A stretch of DNA of 64,000 bases from Amoebophrya sp. A120 (Eukaryota; Sar; Dinophyceae; Syndiniales; Amoebophryaceae): positions 1 to 64,000 of the forward strand of contig CAJINV010000007.1 of NCBI GenBank assembly GCA_905178155.1. Reading direction: 5' to 3'. Positions within the stretch are counted from its first letter, which is position 1. Every line of letters starts with the position of its first letter. Positions 33,187 to 44,379 of this stretch are shown piece after piece. The notes beneath the pieces were generated by a model. It was not told the origin of the DNA. It saw nothing but the letters and a program-made list of their open reading frames with translations, and made no database searches. A program made the position numbers and the translations under genes.

Positions 33187-35484
33187 ATGTCGAAAAAGCC
33201 GGTGGACCCCGCGAAGCTGGAGGAGCAAAAAGCGGAAGCGAGTCTGTTTTTCAACACGACGGCGCTCCTGCACGCGCGGAAGCTGTGGAAATTCGGCTAT
33301 CTACTTTGCGACTCCGCTTTTAACATCGCGCAGTCGTACTCTGCGGATTGGAGTTACAAAATAGTACACTACAGGTGCGAAATAGATGGCACCACGCAAC
33401 AAGCACTACTATTCGAGAATAGTATTCGCGGCCGCATCCGCGTGTACGCGCATATCATGGTGAGCTTCGTGTGCATCACCTTTGCCATGGGAGGAACAAA
33501 TACGATGCTAGGACATGTTGCACTACCTTGTCACGCCGTGTTGTTCCCATCATCGTCGGACTTTTCGAAGCAGAAGCGTGGTAGCTCGGGCTTCAGGGGG
33601 TGGAGCGAAGGATATGAGATTGCGGATTTGGTTTGGACGATGAACAACCCCGCGATCTACTTCAGCGCCTTTCCGAAATCCACAATCAAAGTGTGGACCC
33701 CCGCGACCGATTCAGGAGGATCCACAATATCGACCCTTTTTTATTTAGGGTCGTTCTTCCTTGCGACGGAGGCCCTAAAAAATTGCGTGATGTGGACGGA
33801 TCGCTGCAAGAACCATCAGGCCGCGCTCATCACCAAGAGCGTCGCGGAGACCTATTTGGCGATGTGCGGGCTTGATCCGATCGGGTGGCAAAAACGACTA
33901 TTTTTACAAGTAAGATTTCAAGTAGCTTTGTACTTCGCCCCTTCTCGCACTTTTTTATCATGCAAAAAATGTCTGTTTTGTATTGCAAAATGTAACAACT
34001 CGCATCACAAATTACCAGGTAACCTCCGTGAAACTACTACAAGAAAAAATCCACGCGCAACTGGACCACGTTGCCCGGTGGATAGGCGAGTGGGATCAGC
34101 AAACGCCGATGCCACGCGACGCGGCGCTGAGCGGGTTTTTAGACCGTTGTCATTTTCCCGAGGACAAGAAGAAGCTCATCCGCAAGTGCTCGGCGAAAGC
34201 ACAAACACTGGTCGTACCACACCAATGCAGGCACCAGTGTTTACGCAACCTACACTCCTGTTACCGGGGCTTTCGAGCCCCGGTATGGACCCGATGGCTC
34301 ACAATCCAACAGGCTCTGGGCCAAATAGCGGTTTGTTTAGCGATATGAAAAGACAAAAATAACTAGCACAAAGCGCAGCCGGAAGCATGACACAAAGCAG
34401 GCAGATTGAGTTTTTACGCATGACGGATTACGATCGCAGTATTGGTAGCTATCTTCGTGCTTGCTTTGTGCTAGTTATTTTTGCATGTGCATACTCGTTC
34501 TTCATGGGGAGACTATTCTGTGGGTTAGGTCCCAGAGTGCAATTTGGAGCCGAACACGTGTTGGAGCATGGGTTCCAAATAAACATGCGTGGAGACACAG
34601 GTACAAACAATTCTAGCATGACAAACACGATATTGGGCGGCGTTTCTCATGTACAGCATCGCTACCCCTCGCATGATGACCACGAACTACAAATTCCGAA
34701 TTTGTAATGCGTTTCTTCACCGCAGCCGAACTAACACACTACAAACTCGAACAGGTCCGCAATTTGTGTTCATAGTTGTGAGCTGGTTCGTCATGGTGAT
34801 CATCGGGCCCGTCGAACATTATAATGCTGCGATGTTGAAGGAGGACTTGAGGCAACGGACGAAGCTGGAGCTGCGAAAGCAATTTGATCAAGACGTCATG
34901 GAGGTCATTAACTACCTGTACAACAAGGAGAAAGCGCACACCGACCTGGCTTTTCTTCTCTGCGGCATCGGAATTGGGGCGGTGGCGTTTGACGAAAAAC
35001 AGGAGCAGCTGGTACTTTTGAAAGTTGCGTTTCTTGGATACTGTGTCGCAATTTGTCATGCATTTTTTGCAATTTTTGCCATTGCAACTTCAACATAAAA
35101 ATTTATCAGATCGAGTTCTGCAGACTGAACGCCCAGCTTTGCGTGTGGGTCAGCAGGTGCTTGCTACATTACCGCGATGGAGCAACTGATATGCGCGAGA
35201 GGTGGTTGGACATGGCGAGTACCAACCTCGACAGCGCGATAAATTTTTTGCAGAAGAAGAAGCACACTCCGTACCTGAGTGACGACCCCGGGTCGATTAG
35301 TCTACACACGGTTGCGCGGTGGTGCAAGAACCTTCCGCCGCTGACAGCGAAGAATCAACTGAGTGAGCTGGTGGAGTACTTGAAGGGGCGGAATCGCACG
35401 ACGCGGAATTGCGAAAAGCGGGCTGGGCGATTCAAGTACCACACGAAAACTATGGACGGAAAGACCTCAACAATAGCCCAGTAG
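33187..35484 (+). CDS. hypothetical multi-pass membrane protein, about five exons
   Basis: Starts at ATG 33187 (MSKKPVDPAKLEEQKAEASL). Exon 1 runs to about 33909 and contains hydrophobic segments (VYAHIMVSFVCITFAMGG; STLFYLGSFFLATEALKN). A GT-AG intron of about 110 bp containing ATCATGC follows. Exon 2 (about 34019-34354) starts as an amphipathic helical region (VKLLQEKIHAQLDHVARWIG), then changes frame near 34.2 kb to a Pro/Ser/Gly tail. A short introner with 20-bp ends (34355-34482) is next. Exon 3 (about 34483-34600) has YSFFMGRLFCGLG. Exon 4 (about 34758-35000) contains the strong TM segment FVFIVVSWFVMVIIG and then AFLLCGIGIGAVAF. Exon 5 (35112-35484) is soluble and ends STIAQ-stop. I do not recognise the family. 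The frame change inside exon 2 may hide another tiny intron. Confidence 0.65.
34355..34482. mobile_element. introner with perfect 20-bp inverted ends
   Basis: AAAAATAACTAGCACAAAGC at the left is the exact complement of GCTTTGTGCTAGTTATTTTT at the right. Between them is only about 88 bp with GCATGAC motifs. This end sequence was seen nowhere else in the window. Confidence 0.85.
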
Positions 35485-35491
35485 TACCAGT

Positions 35492-35711
35492 GCTACAGAA
35501 GCGCTTGCTTTCATGCTTTGCATCGTGTTTGTCATGCATGAAATAATAACACTTCTTCGTCTGTGCAGTGCTTCCCCCTTTCGAGGGGCACGGCGCCAAA
35601 TCTGTCATGCATTTTTCACCCCTCTTTCGGGGGAAGAAAGACCAAATTTGTCATGCGTAATCGCGTCCCGTTCCGAACTCCGTTTATAAAATGAAAGCAA
35701 GCAGCAATAGC
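35492..35711. mobile_element. introner-like element between two plus-strand genes
   Basis: GCTA...GCGCTTGCTTTCAT at the left is complementary to ATGAAAGCAAGCAGCAATAGC at the right. Inside are TTTGTCATGCATG, TCTGTCATGCAT and TTTGTCATGCG. It starts just after the stop at 35484 and ends before ATG 35771, so it lies in a UTR or in intergenic DNA instead of in a coding region. Confidence 0.7.
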
Positions 35712-35732
35712 ACCGTGTTCGCGGTGCTATTC
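35705..35732. repeat. perfect hairpin upstream of ATG 35771
   Basis: AATAGCACCG, loop TGTTCG, CGGTGCTATT: ten perfect pairs about 40 bp before the start codon. It partly overlaps the end of the upstream introner-like element. Confidence 0.75.
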
Positions 35733-35770
35733 CTCGTTTTTTTCGTGGTATAGGCGGAGTGAAAGGCGGA

Positions 35771-38324
35771 ATGAAGAGTATTCCGGGCTCGGACTGCGCC
35801 CTTAACAGGGCGGACTTTCAGAACCACTCTTCCACCGCGACAGAGGACCTGCAACAACATCAGCCTGCAGAGCCTGTGCTGCCTTCTGCAGAGCCGGCCC
35901 CGAAACGGGCGTATGCGGGTGTGCGAGCCATAGACGCCAAAAGGGCGGACCAGACGTACGAGCCCGGTTCTATGCCGTCGCAGAAGGACGTGCTGAAGAA
36001 GACCACCAGCAGAAACAAGTTACGCAATACAAATTTCCTGCTCATGTGCAAAATGCATGGCAAATCTAAAGCAAGTTTCAGCATGCCGCTTGTCATGCTG
36101 AATAGGGTCGGAGTACAAGTCTGTCATGCAGAAACCGAGTTCGTACTTGTGCGGGAAATTTCCCATGGATACAAGTGGAACGAAGACGATAAGCATGAGA
36201 AGCTGCGGCACCATTACATCGCGGCGGAAATGGACAAAGAAAAGCGGAAAGAAGAAATCCGGAAGATGTCGGAGGCCGAGATCGAAGAAGTGGACAAAGA
36301 AGAGAAGCGGCCGCTTATTATCTGTCAGCGGGAAAGCGGATTCTACCAGGCGGTGGAAGCGGACGTGACGAAGCGGTACCAGAGTGAAACCTTCGACGCA
36401 ACCAAATGGCTTCCCGCCATGTGTAACCGGACGAGCCAGCAGGTCGGGCAGGAAACGCCGCCGGAAATAACGGTCAAAGGACGGCCAAAGCCCGCAAGTG
36501 CAGTGCTATTTGCGCGGTATTTGCGGTCGCGGAGAGCGCGGGTGCGCGAGCTGCGGAAGGAACGCAAAGAAGCAGGTGTTGCGGAGGGCGAATTGAATGA
36601 TCTGAAGCTTGCGGTGGAGGAAGATGACGATACGCAAGACAAATTGTAGAACAGCCCTGCTTTTGCGTTCAGATTTTGTATTTGTGATTGCATGACACCC
36701 TGCGAAAGATACGCTTTTGCTTTTCGAGAACAGCAGCAACATAGCATGACAAGCTGGCACCAGATTTGTCCTCTTGGAAAACACGAGCACAGCGCTTCCG
36801 TGATAGCAGACTTGATCGTGCTGAAATACAAAAGCAGGGCGCTCTACAAGTTTGAACGGCATACGCGAAGATGAAGAGCCGGTGGAGGATGACGAAGATC
36901 CCAGCAACGACGCAGCGGCTCTCATCCCCGAGGAGGTGGCGCAAGGACGGGACGTCTGCGCCCTGTTATCGCCGTTTGTGATCACCAGATTCCTGAATAC
37001 CAAGACGAAGCAGTGGGTGCCGTTTCTAGTCTCCGACTGCGTATTGACGCCCGCCAGCTTCAAGGCAATCAAGCTGCTCTACACGGGGAAACCGGAAGCG
37101 TGGCACAAAGCGACGCTCTACACATCCCACAAGGACTACCTGTTCTCTGACAGCGAGGTTACCGACTACGACCTCGACACAATCTCCGAAATGTACACAT
37201 TGGAGATAAAGGACGCGGATGATACAGGCCGTGTGCGCTTGTATTGCGGAAAGCAGGCGCAGCTGCTGAAGCCCGGTGGTCCGAAGGTGAAAGCGGGGAA
37301 GGTGGAGGAGAAGGTGATCAAGGAGGACTGGGCTTCTGCTACCAACGAGCAGAAGGCCGCACAGATGGATCAGCTACAGAAGTTTTTGCAGCCCGTTTCC
37401 GACGCTGCTTGTGCACCAAAGGCGAAGGACAAGATTTTCGTGATCCAGGAGAGCAGAATGGTGGCGCTTCCGGTCCGCGCGGAGGAACTGGATCCGCAGG
37501 CAATCCGCGTCGAAAAGGAAACCCAATCTGGTAAAGCGACGCAAACACAGTCGAATCTGGAAACGCAGACGGGATCGCAGGCTACCGCGAAGTCGACGAT
37601 CGAAATTTCCGGCAAGGAGTACAAGCTCCACATCTCCGCGCGACAAGAAACCATCAATCAGTTGGAACCGATGAGAATTGATGGCTTCAAGATAAAGGAG
37701 GCAAGCTCCGTCTCCGACCGCAAAACCGAAGGGCGAGATAGCATCCGGCTGCAGATTTTCGCGTTGGAAAAGAAGTTGAAGCAGAAGCTGGCAAAGCAGA
37801 TCTTGAACCCGAACATTACGTGGCACTGCCAGTCGAAGGGGCAGACCTTGGGGCGCGGTATGCGATTCGACGAAGCCGACGGTCCCCGCTGGACTGACAC
37901 GTGTTTGTCGGTGTGGGGTGTGCGCGCCCGTTTTATCGCCGAAAAAGCTGGCGACAACACCGACTACGAGCGGAAATGCAGTGATGAAGACGTCGAAATC
38001 CTCAAGCAGCAGCACAGCCTGTACATGAATGACGTGCACCAATGGGCCCAGACCCGCGCCGGTGGCTGCACAACGAAACTGAAGGAGTTGGAATACGAAA
38101 TGGAGATTGACAAGCGCGCGCTGCAGTGCCTCGATCCGCGGAATACTACCAGCGAGTGGCTTGACTTCCGTGACGCCACGGAAGGGGAGAAGGACATCAG
38201 TACCAAGTTGGTCGAGCGGCAGAAGGAGAAGAACTCCAAGAAGAATAAAGGCGGCTTTCTGCCCACGGTTCCGGAAGTGGAGTACGAAGCTGCTGTGGAG
38301 GTCCATGTGCCGGCGATTGCGTGA
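35771..38324 (+). CDS. hypothetical charged, partly coiled protein, three exons
   Basis: Starts at ATG 35771 (KSIPGSDCALNRADFQ), preceded by an in-frame GTG but no closer ATG. Exon 1 is Pro/Ala/Gln-rich. An introner-like segment at 36031-36162 lacks stops in this frame. Exon 2 is rich in Lys/Glu helices (AEMDKEKRKEEIRKMSEAEI). The 240-bp introner 36631-36870 follows. Exon 3 (about 36871-38324) is long and open, with an acidic start (EDEEPVEDDEDPS), a folded-looking part (VCALLSPFVITRFLNTKTKQ), a Gln/Thr-rich linker, and a C-terminal region with conserved-looking Trp and Cys (NITWHCQSKGQTLGRGMRFD; WTDTCLSVWGVRARFIAEKA). It ends in a Lys-rich stretch. No family is recognised. Codons are GC-ending, like the next genes. 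Confidence 0.7.
36031..36162. mobile_element. introner-like segment open in host frame
   Basis: AAATTTCCTGCTCATGT at the left mirrors ACTTGTGCGGGAAATTT at the right. Internal CTTGTCATGCTG and CTGTCATGC motifs match other introners. The host reading frame runs through without a stop. Confidence 0.6.
36631..36870. mobile_element. introner with 26-bp inverted ends
   Basis: CAAATTGTAGAACAGCCCTG then CTTTTG at the left; CAAAAGCAGGGCGCTCTACA then AGTTTG at the right. Outside them ATACGCAAG and ATACGCGAAG look like a duplicated target. GCATGACA motifs are internal. Neither boundary offers a GT-AG pair that keeps the frame. Confidence 0.8.
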
Positions 38325-38399
38325 TGGAGCGACGGCGTACCTGATAGAGTTTTATTTGTAAACTATGAACAAGAATCTCAACTCTCTCTCGTCTCCGTT

Positions 38400-38715
38400 T
38401 TTTCTCCTGAAAAAGGAGATCATTTTTGAGACCAAAAAATGTCCTCTGAATAACTTTTGAATATCTTTTGATTTTTCAGTTTCGAAGCAGCAAAGTGAAA
38501 AAGATTATCTTTTTTTGAGCTCTCTGAATATCTTTTTCGGAGAGCTCTGTTTATCTTTAGGCCGATGGTATACTCGGATTTCCAGCACCTTCTGAATATC
38601 TTTTTCAGAGGCTTCTGAATAACTTTCAAAAGATATGTAAATGGTGCTTCACTACCTCCGAACCTACTCACTTTTTGAGCTCTCTGAATATCTTTTTGGA
38701 GTCAAAAAATGTCTC
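38400..38715. repeat. AT-rich repeat with CTCTGAATATCTTTTT units
   Basis: The unit (G)AGCTCTCTGAATATCTTTTT occurs twice in full (about 38517 and 38679), with shorter variants (TTCTGAATATCTTTTT, TCTGAATAACTTT) between. CAAAAAATGTC flanks both sides (about 38432 and 38703). No gene is seen inside. Confidence 0.7.
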
Positions 38716-38905
38716 GTTTTGGATGATCGTTTCTTCTAGAAAAATCTAAGTTAAAAGAAGCTCTCTCAGACAACGCAACTCTTCTTGCAAAAGGTAGACT
38801 AGGAACTAGCAAAATGCCTTCCTGTAGTAGTGTAGTACTGCCAGCGCGCTTGCGTGATACCAGCGGAGCCGACGACCATGGACTACCTGGAATGGACCTT
38901 TGACC

Positions 38906-39052
38906 ATGGAAACCTTCAACGCGCACGGGTACTACTCCACCTACTGCGCCTCTGCTGTTACCGTGGGCCTCGTGGACTTTGGTGCGTACTTGACGTTGGT
39001 GACCATAGCCGCGTACTTGCCGTTGCTGGTGTTGCGCGGCGTGCTGGCATAG
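38906..39052 (+). CDS. small hydrophobic membrane protein, 48 residues
   Basis: An open frame from ATG 38906 to TAG 39052. The product begins METFNAHGYYSTYCASAV and is followed by hydrophobic stretches with Val, Leu, Gly and Ala (AYLTLVTIAAYLPLLVLRG), enough for one or two membrane helices. Nearly every codon ends in C or G, the same strong bias as the gene at 39867-43004 and unlike the surrounding AT-rich DNA. This argues for real, well-expressed coding sequence. An overlapping frame from 38880 is also open but has poor composition. No family is recognised. An upstream exon is possible but not evident. Confidence 0.55.
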   Translation: METFNAHGYYSTYCASAVTVGLVDFGAYLTLVTIAAYLPLLVLRGVLA

Positions 39053-39866
39053 TTATTAATTGTAGAATAAATAGAATTTACAACAAGACTGCGAAAGCAT
39101 TATAGTAGGTTGAAAGTAACATAAGAACAAGTAAAAAAGTACAACACACGCATGTAGTAGAACATACACAACAGACATTGGGAAAGCATACACGGCAAAG
39201 ACCGTCCTTGACTGATATAGAGCAGAAAACAGCCTGCAGTCGCATACAGATTTGCTTTGTACAGGAATAGTTTCCGGGTGTGAGCACGCAATATGCATGA
39301 CAAACACCACGAAGAGAATTAGTGTCTCATCATCGCGACGCAGGAATAGGGAACATAAGCACAAAAGTCCACACGTAGAATGGAAAAACAACATCTCTGT
39401 ACCTCTGGAGTCTTGTGCTCCGCTGCTGGTCTGAGTGCCATCTTTTCCGTTCATTTCGTATCAACACTGCTAAGGACGAGCGACCTGATGTTAGTTATGG
39501 CTACTTTGCTTTGATATCACATCTCGCAAGCACTGAGCTGGATCTCAATTGATAGCTCTGAAAAAAAAAGCACGAAAGCGCATGTGTAACAGTGTCGGTT
39601 CTTTGTTTATGAATTTGAGATGAGGAGGCGCTACTGAACTCCAGCAATTCTTCTTTTCAACTTGCTACTACAGCAATTCTTCTTTTTCCACGCACCAATC
39701 GGCCCACAAGAAATCGCGTTTTTTTTTGCCTAGAATAGCGATGACCTTAAACGGGCAGTTTTCACTTTGCACTTCTAATCAAAACCGTAGGGAGAAAAAC
39801 TTCAACAATTTTTGCGTGAGGAAACTCAACCTTCTCTGAGTTCCTCTTCCTTCTGAAAAAGCAATA
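39053..39866. other. intergenic stretch
   Basis: AT-rich with one ATATGCATGACAAAC motif. A minus-strand frame (39056-39454) begins MNGKDGTQTSSGAQDS but then becomes intron-like or Cys/Phe/Leu-rich noise. I do not call a gene. Confidence 0.4.
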
Positions 39867-42800
39867 ATGGCACTGCGTCGTCAGCCGACCGACCAAGTCG
39901 CCCAGGAGTTTGTCCAACGGGCGCAGATGGACGTATAATTTTTGGTACTTGATGCGTTTTTCTGATGCAGAATTGATGTTGCTTTGGAAACAGATGACTT
40001 ATGGACTCTTCAGAAATAAACTGAATCTACATCAAATACAGCCCGACGCTACCCTCCTGGCCGCGATTGAACACGTCTATCGTCAAGAAGGCCGCGTGCG
40101 TACTCGGTTGACTTCTCGTGTGCAGTTTTTGAGCCGCCTCGACAGCGAGCAGATCAACTCGCAGCTGTCGTGTCCGTTTGAGCAAACATATGCATTACAA
40201 ATTACCCCTGCGCTTCACTCTTTGCATGATGATAACGTCGCGATAAAAAACAGCTGGTCATGCGTGATTGTCATGCGTTACGAGCATAGTTTACACCTTT
40301 GGCGAGGCTGTGGCGCAGCGCAAGTTTCCCTTGCGTACTTTCATTGCCCGCCACATGCTCCGCCTGCCCGGACCGGTGAAGCTGTGCTTGCACTCGCGCA
40401 CGGACTACCTGCACCGCGAAATCATGACCATGACCACCCGCGATTTTAACGGGATCACTCCCGTCCAGGAGTTACGTGTGGCCGTATTAATGCATGAGTT
40501 ATTTGCTTCAAATTTGCGTCGATAAGAGCGCGTTTTTCTGCGCATGCAAAAAGATAGATCTGTCATGCAAAAAGCACCACTCGATGTGATGAATTCGTGA
40601 AGTGTTATCGACATGAACAAAAAACCACTACAGAACCACCTTGTGGGTCGTTATCAATCCATAAGTGATGAGCAGTCGGCGGCGCGTGCTCTCGCTTCCT
40701 GCGCGAAGTTAATGCCCCTGTTCCGCTTCGAGGCCAGCAAGGTGCAGCTGGAGATGGCTGCCGTCCACGCGCTGTGTCAGGGTTCCTTGTATCGTCGCGG
40801 GAACACCCAGCAGACCCGCACCTTGTCCGACTTTTCTGCCTGGTGTCAGTACCTGTTTTGCAAAGAGAGATTTTTGATTTCTAGGTGAACAACAGATGCT
40901 CCTGCATGACATGCAACGCCAAAACTCCTTTTAGAAATGGAAATTTGTAACGCAAAAAATGATACCGTAACAGGGCCCAGGGTCGCGGTCGCGCCTACTG
41001 CACCGGTGCTACTCCGTTGACCGAGATCAAGGAGAACTGCGAGTTGATCCAGGGTGCCTTGTTGAACAAGCAGGTCCGCCAGCTGGAGACCATCGCTGTG
41101 AACGACGTGCTGGGAGCCGGTGACCCGGATCAGCCCCAGACGGTCCAGGAGCTGTTTTTCGAGAAGATCTCCGAGGTACAGTATAGTGAGTGCTTTTTCT
41201 AGAAAAAAGTATCAGGCTTCTCATGCTTTCCGTAAGAGGATCATGCCAGTCATAGGAGGAGAGAGAGATGCTTCTTTTTGAGACAGATTTGCACGCTTTC
41301 GCGTACCTTTGCCGCGTATAATTCTATCTTTATCATTTCAAAACTCCATACCTTCAGGTGCTAGAGAAGGCTGCCACGGATGAGTTGTTGATCGTCGTGA
41401 AGAATGAGATCAAGGAGTTGCTCCGTACTGGCAACCCCACTGCCACGGACATGTATGTGAGTGAGAACATAAGAAGGTCACTTGAGATATGATGCTCGTG
41501 CTTGATAACCTCGTGTCATGGTGGCCATGCGAAGACATGCGTGGAATTTTGAGCTTTGTCATGCAGAAACAGAATATCTTAGAGCTCGGTCAGCTGTATC
41601 GGTATTTCGAACAAAAAAGCTCGCCAGACATGCACGTAAATCGAGCATCATAGCCCATCCCGCCTTCTCCACTTTTGCTTGCATAATCTCCAGTCGGTTG
41701 AGCGTGCGTTCTCCACGTCCCCGTGCCCGGAGATGTTGTACTGGAACGCTGCTGCCGCCGCGCACTCGTACATGGGCGCTTCGGATATCGATGACCTGGT
41801 ATGAAAGTGCTTCTTTTTGAATTGTAGAATCAGCGATGCCAAAGCGTCTTCATTACGACCTATATTCGCACGCTGCGTTGCTGTTCAAAAATCCGGAGCA
41901 GTCGTTGTTTCTTTACGCATGCAGGACGACAATTTCAAAACTTAAACACAACTATAAATAACAACAGCGCCAGATGTGGTTTCGTACGTACTTGACCAAC
42001 GTCATCAACTGGATGGGCCGCGACTCCGGTCCGCACCCGGTCTTGCAGTGCATGGACACCTTGATCACCCGCGTTCAGGAGGGGTTTCCGAAATACCAGA
42101 AGCTTCCCCAGAACACCTTCTTGGAGATGACCGGCCGCTTTCGGAGCCAGCTCCTCGCCATGGACCAGAACCGTACTGATGGAGAATTTTCCACGTTGAA
42201 GGGGCAGTTGACCGCCATGACGACTACCTGCGAGAACGCCCTTCCGTTCGACCAGCGCGATGGGATTCTGGAGATGTCCGGCGTCAGCGACTTCTTCGTG
42301 AACTTCCCGGTCCCGGATCGCAGCCCGGTGAAGCCGTTGCACGACTTGTGTGTCATGATCTGCAACGTCTTCGTCAACGGGCCGGAGAACCTGAACATCC
42401 AGAACATCGCCCGCGATGCTCTGACGATGAAGAACGAGTACGATCAGAAGTTCGTTGTGGCGTTTCCCTCCATGATCGACGCCGCGCAGGGATTGCTCAC
42501 GGCTTTCGTGAAGATGATGCAGTCCACGGAGGAGGGGGCGCTCCGGACGCACCTTTCCAACGGCACAATAAGACTAAGAGCGAAAAGATGATGTTGCGAG
42601 GGAGGAGTGTTGATTTTTGACGCGAGCGCTACAACCACTCAGAGGCGCGTATGAAAATCGGTCCCGTGCATACAAGTTTCAATTTCAACTACACAAAACT
42701 ACTCACAGGTCAGTACGACCAGGCCATGGCGGAGCTCAACCGCATGGAGCTCCCCATGGCGTTCTTGGACATGGACGTCCGGCAGCGTCTTTACAAAGAG

Positions 42801-43004
42801 ATCGAGAGGGAGCGTCCCGTTGCCGGTGCCGCCAACGCTGCCGGTGGTCCCGCGGGGAACGGTGAACCCGCGCCCCAACGACGACGCATCAACATCAACT
42901 TGCGCCAGGCCGTGCCGCAGCAGCCCGCTGCCCAGATTGGTGCGATCCCGAATCCGGATGATGATCCCACGCTCAATGCGGACATTGCGGAAGTCGACGT
43001 GTGA
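39867..43004 (+). CDS. nine-exon unrecognised protein with strong GC-ending codon bias
   Basis: Starts at ATG 39867 (MALRRQPTDQVAQEFVQRAQ). Approximate exons: 39867-39932, 40042-40190, 40290-40478, 40633-40846, 40975-41176, 41360-41458, 41693-41799, 41969-42550 and 42710-43004. Several introns look canonical (GTATAA...ACAG, GTACAG...TCAG, GTGAGT...CCAG, GTATGA...ACAG). Several carry introner motifs such as TTTGTCATGC or ATTACAAATTACC. The product, roughly 530 residues, is mostly alpha-helical with Gln, Arg, Asn and Met (VLEKAATDELLIVVKNEIKE; GFPKYQKLPQNTFLEMTGRF). It ends with a Gly/Ala/Pro-rich tail and DIAEVDV-stop. No signal peptide or domain is recognised. Codon bias suggests high expression. 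Confidence 0.75.
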
Positions 43005-44330
43005 TTTTGCTATTCAGAATTAGAAATAGTACTGTCGTCAAAGTAGAATTGATAACCACGCGTACCGCGCTGGCACCTGTATGATGATGATTACACCTCG
43101 GCACTCTTTTCCTTTGACTTTCGACTATACTATACCTGAGAAGGGGCAGTGGTAAATCTGCCATGCTTAGTGGCCTTCTTCTGTTTCTACAACAAATGCA
43201 CAATTCCACTTTGGCCATCAATTTTCGATGATAGAGTTTGTTGTATGATGTAACAGCACAAGTGATTTAAGCCCCTACACTTTGCGCACGGGGTGCAATT
43301 TAGTAGGAGTTACTAGTTTGAGTGAAAAGCCGTTGGGTTCTAGTGACAAACATATTCCAGCACTCACATCGTGGTGGAGGATACAACTTCTACACAGGGG
43401 GTCGAGAGTCTAATTGTAAAAATTATTATTATTGATTTTTTTAGTGTGGAGGTGTGAGTTTCTGATGACTAGTTCTGCACTGTACATAGAGTTTTGCAAT
43501 TCGGAATTGGTGTAAAGCCAGAGTCTGAATTGTCAAATTTCACTTTGGGGTTGGAAAAGAAAAATACAAACGCGCTACACATTCTAGGTCGTAGTACTTT
43601 TATTGTTCGCGTTACACATGGCACAAGCAGCACAGGTCGGTGGAAGAATTCGGTGAAAGAACTTGGAAACTCGGTCGAAAGACGCGCGCACATGAAGGCT
43701 TGGTAGTGATGGAGTCGGAGACTCGGTGTGAGTGTGTGTTTGTATGCCAGAGCTGGCAAGCGTCGTCGGTGTGCCCGTAGCTGCGATAGTGAAAAGGCTC
43801 GTGGTGATGGAAAAGGGGACTCGCGAATAGAACAAAAGAGCCGCTAGCTCTCACATCGTACACACACTCTTCTATGCTAATCGTCCTTCATAGTAGCAAC
43901 TCAAACCAGAACGCTCTTAGACCAGTTTCGCAATCTCAGCCGCTTCTCAAAAAAAAACGATCATCTTGTATACGTAACTTCACAACTTCGCAAAATCTCG
44001 CTTCTACTTCACATCTATCACAAGAAAAAACACAATCTTCACATCTACAGCGTACATGCTCGCGTCATACATAGCTTTACACTTTTTACATTCAGACTTG
44101 TAGCCACACATGCACACTTGCTGATACAAAATGGAAGCCGCCTCCCCGGGCGGGATATAAGTTCGGGCGTATTGCAAAACTGGCAAGAGATCGCGCGCAA
44201 AGAAAGAAGTTCTTACTCATGCATAGGTGCGTAGTCCGTTCATACACATACACGGTTGCTCCGTCCGATCGATCTGATTATGCTTTTCGTGTGGACATAC
44301 AAACACACTGCAGGTGCGACTAGTACTACA
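43005..44330. other. intergenic region without recognisable gene
   Basis: Short open frames only, with ordinary or AT-rich composition. No introner termini seen. Confidence 0.5.
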
Positions 44331-44379
44331 CAGCTACCAAAACACGCTTAACGCAGCTCCCGCTGAGCTTTGCGATTGT

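Noticed and set aside
39056-39454. 132-codon minus-strand frame beginning MNGKDGTQTSSG
   Set aside because: Only the first about 20 codons look plausible; the rest is Cys/Phe/Leu-rich noise with a GCATGACAAAC motif. It could be a first exon but lacks a partner.
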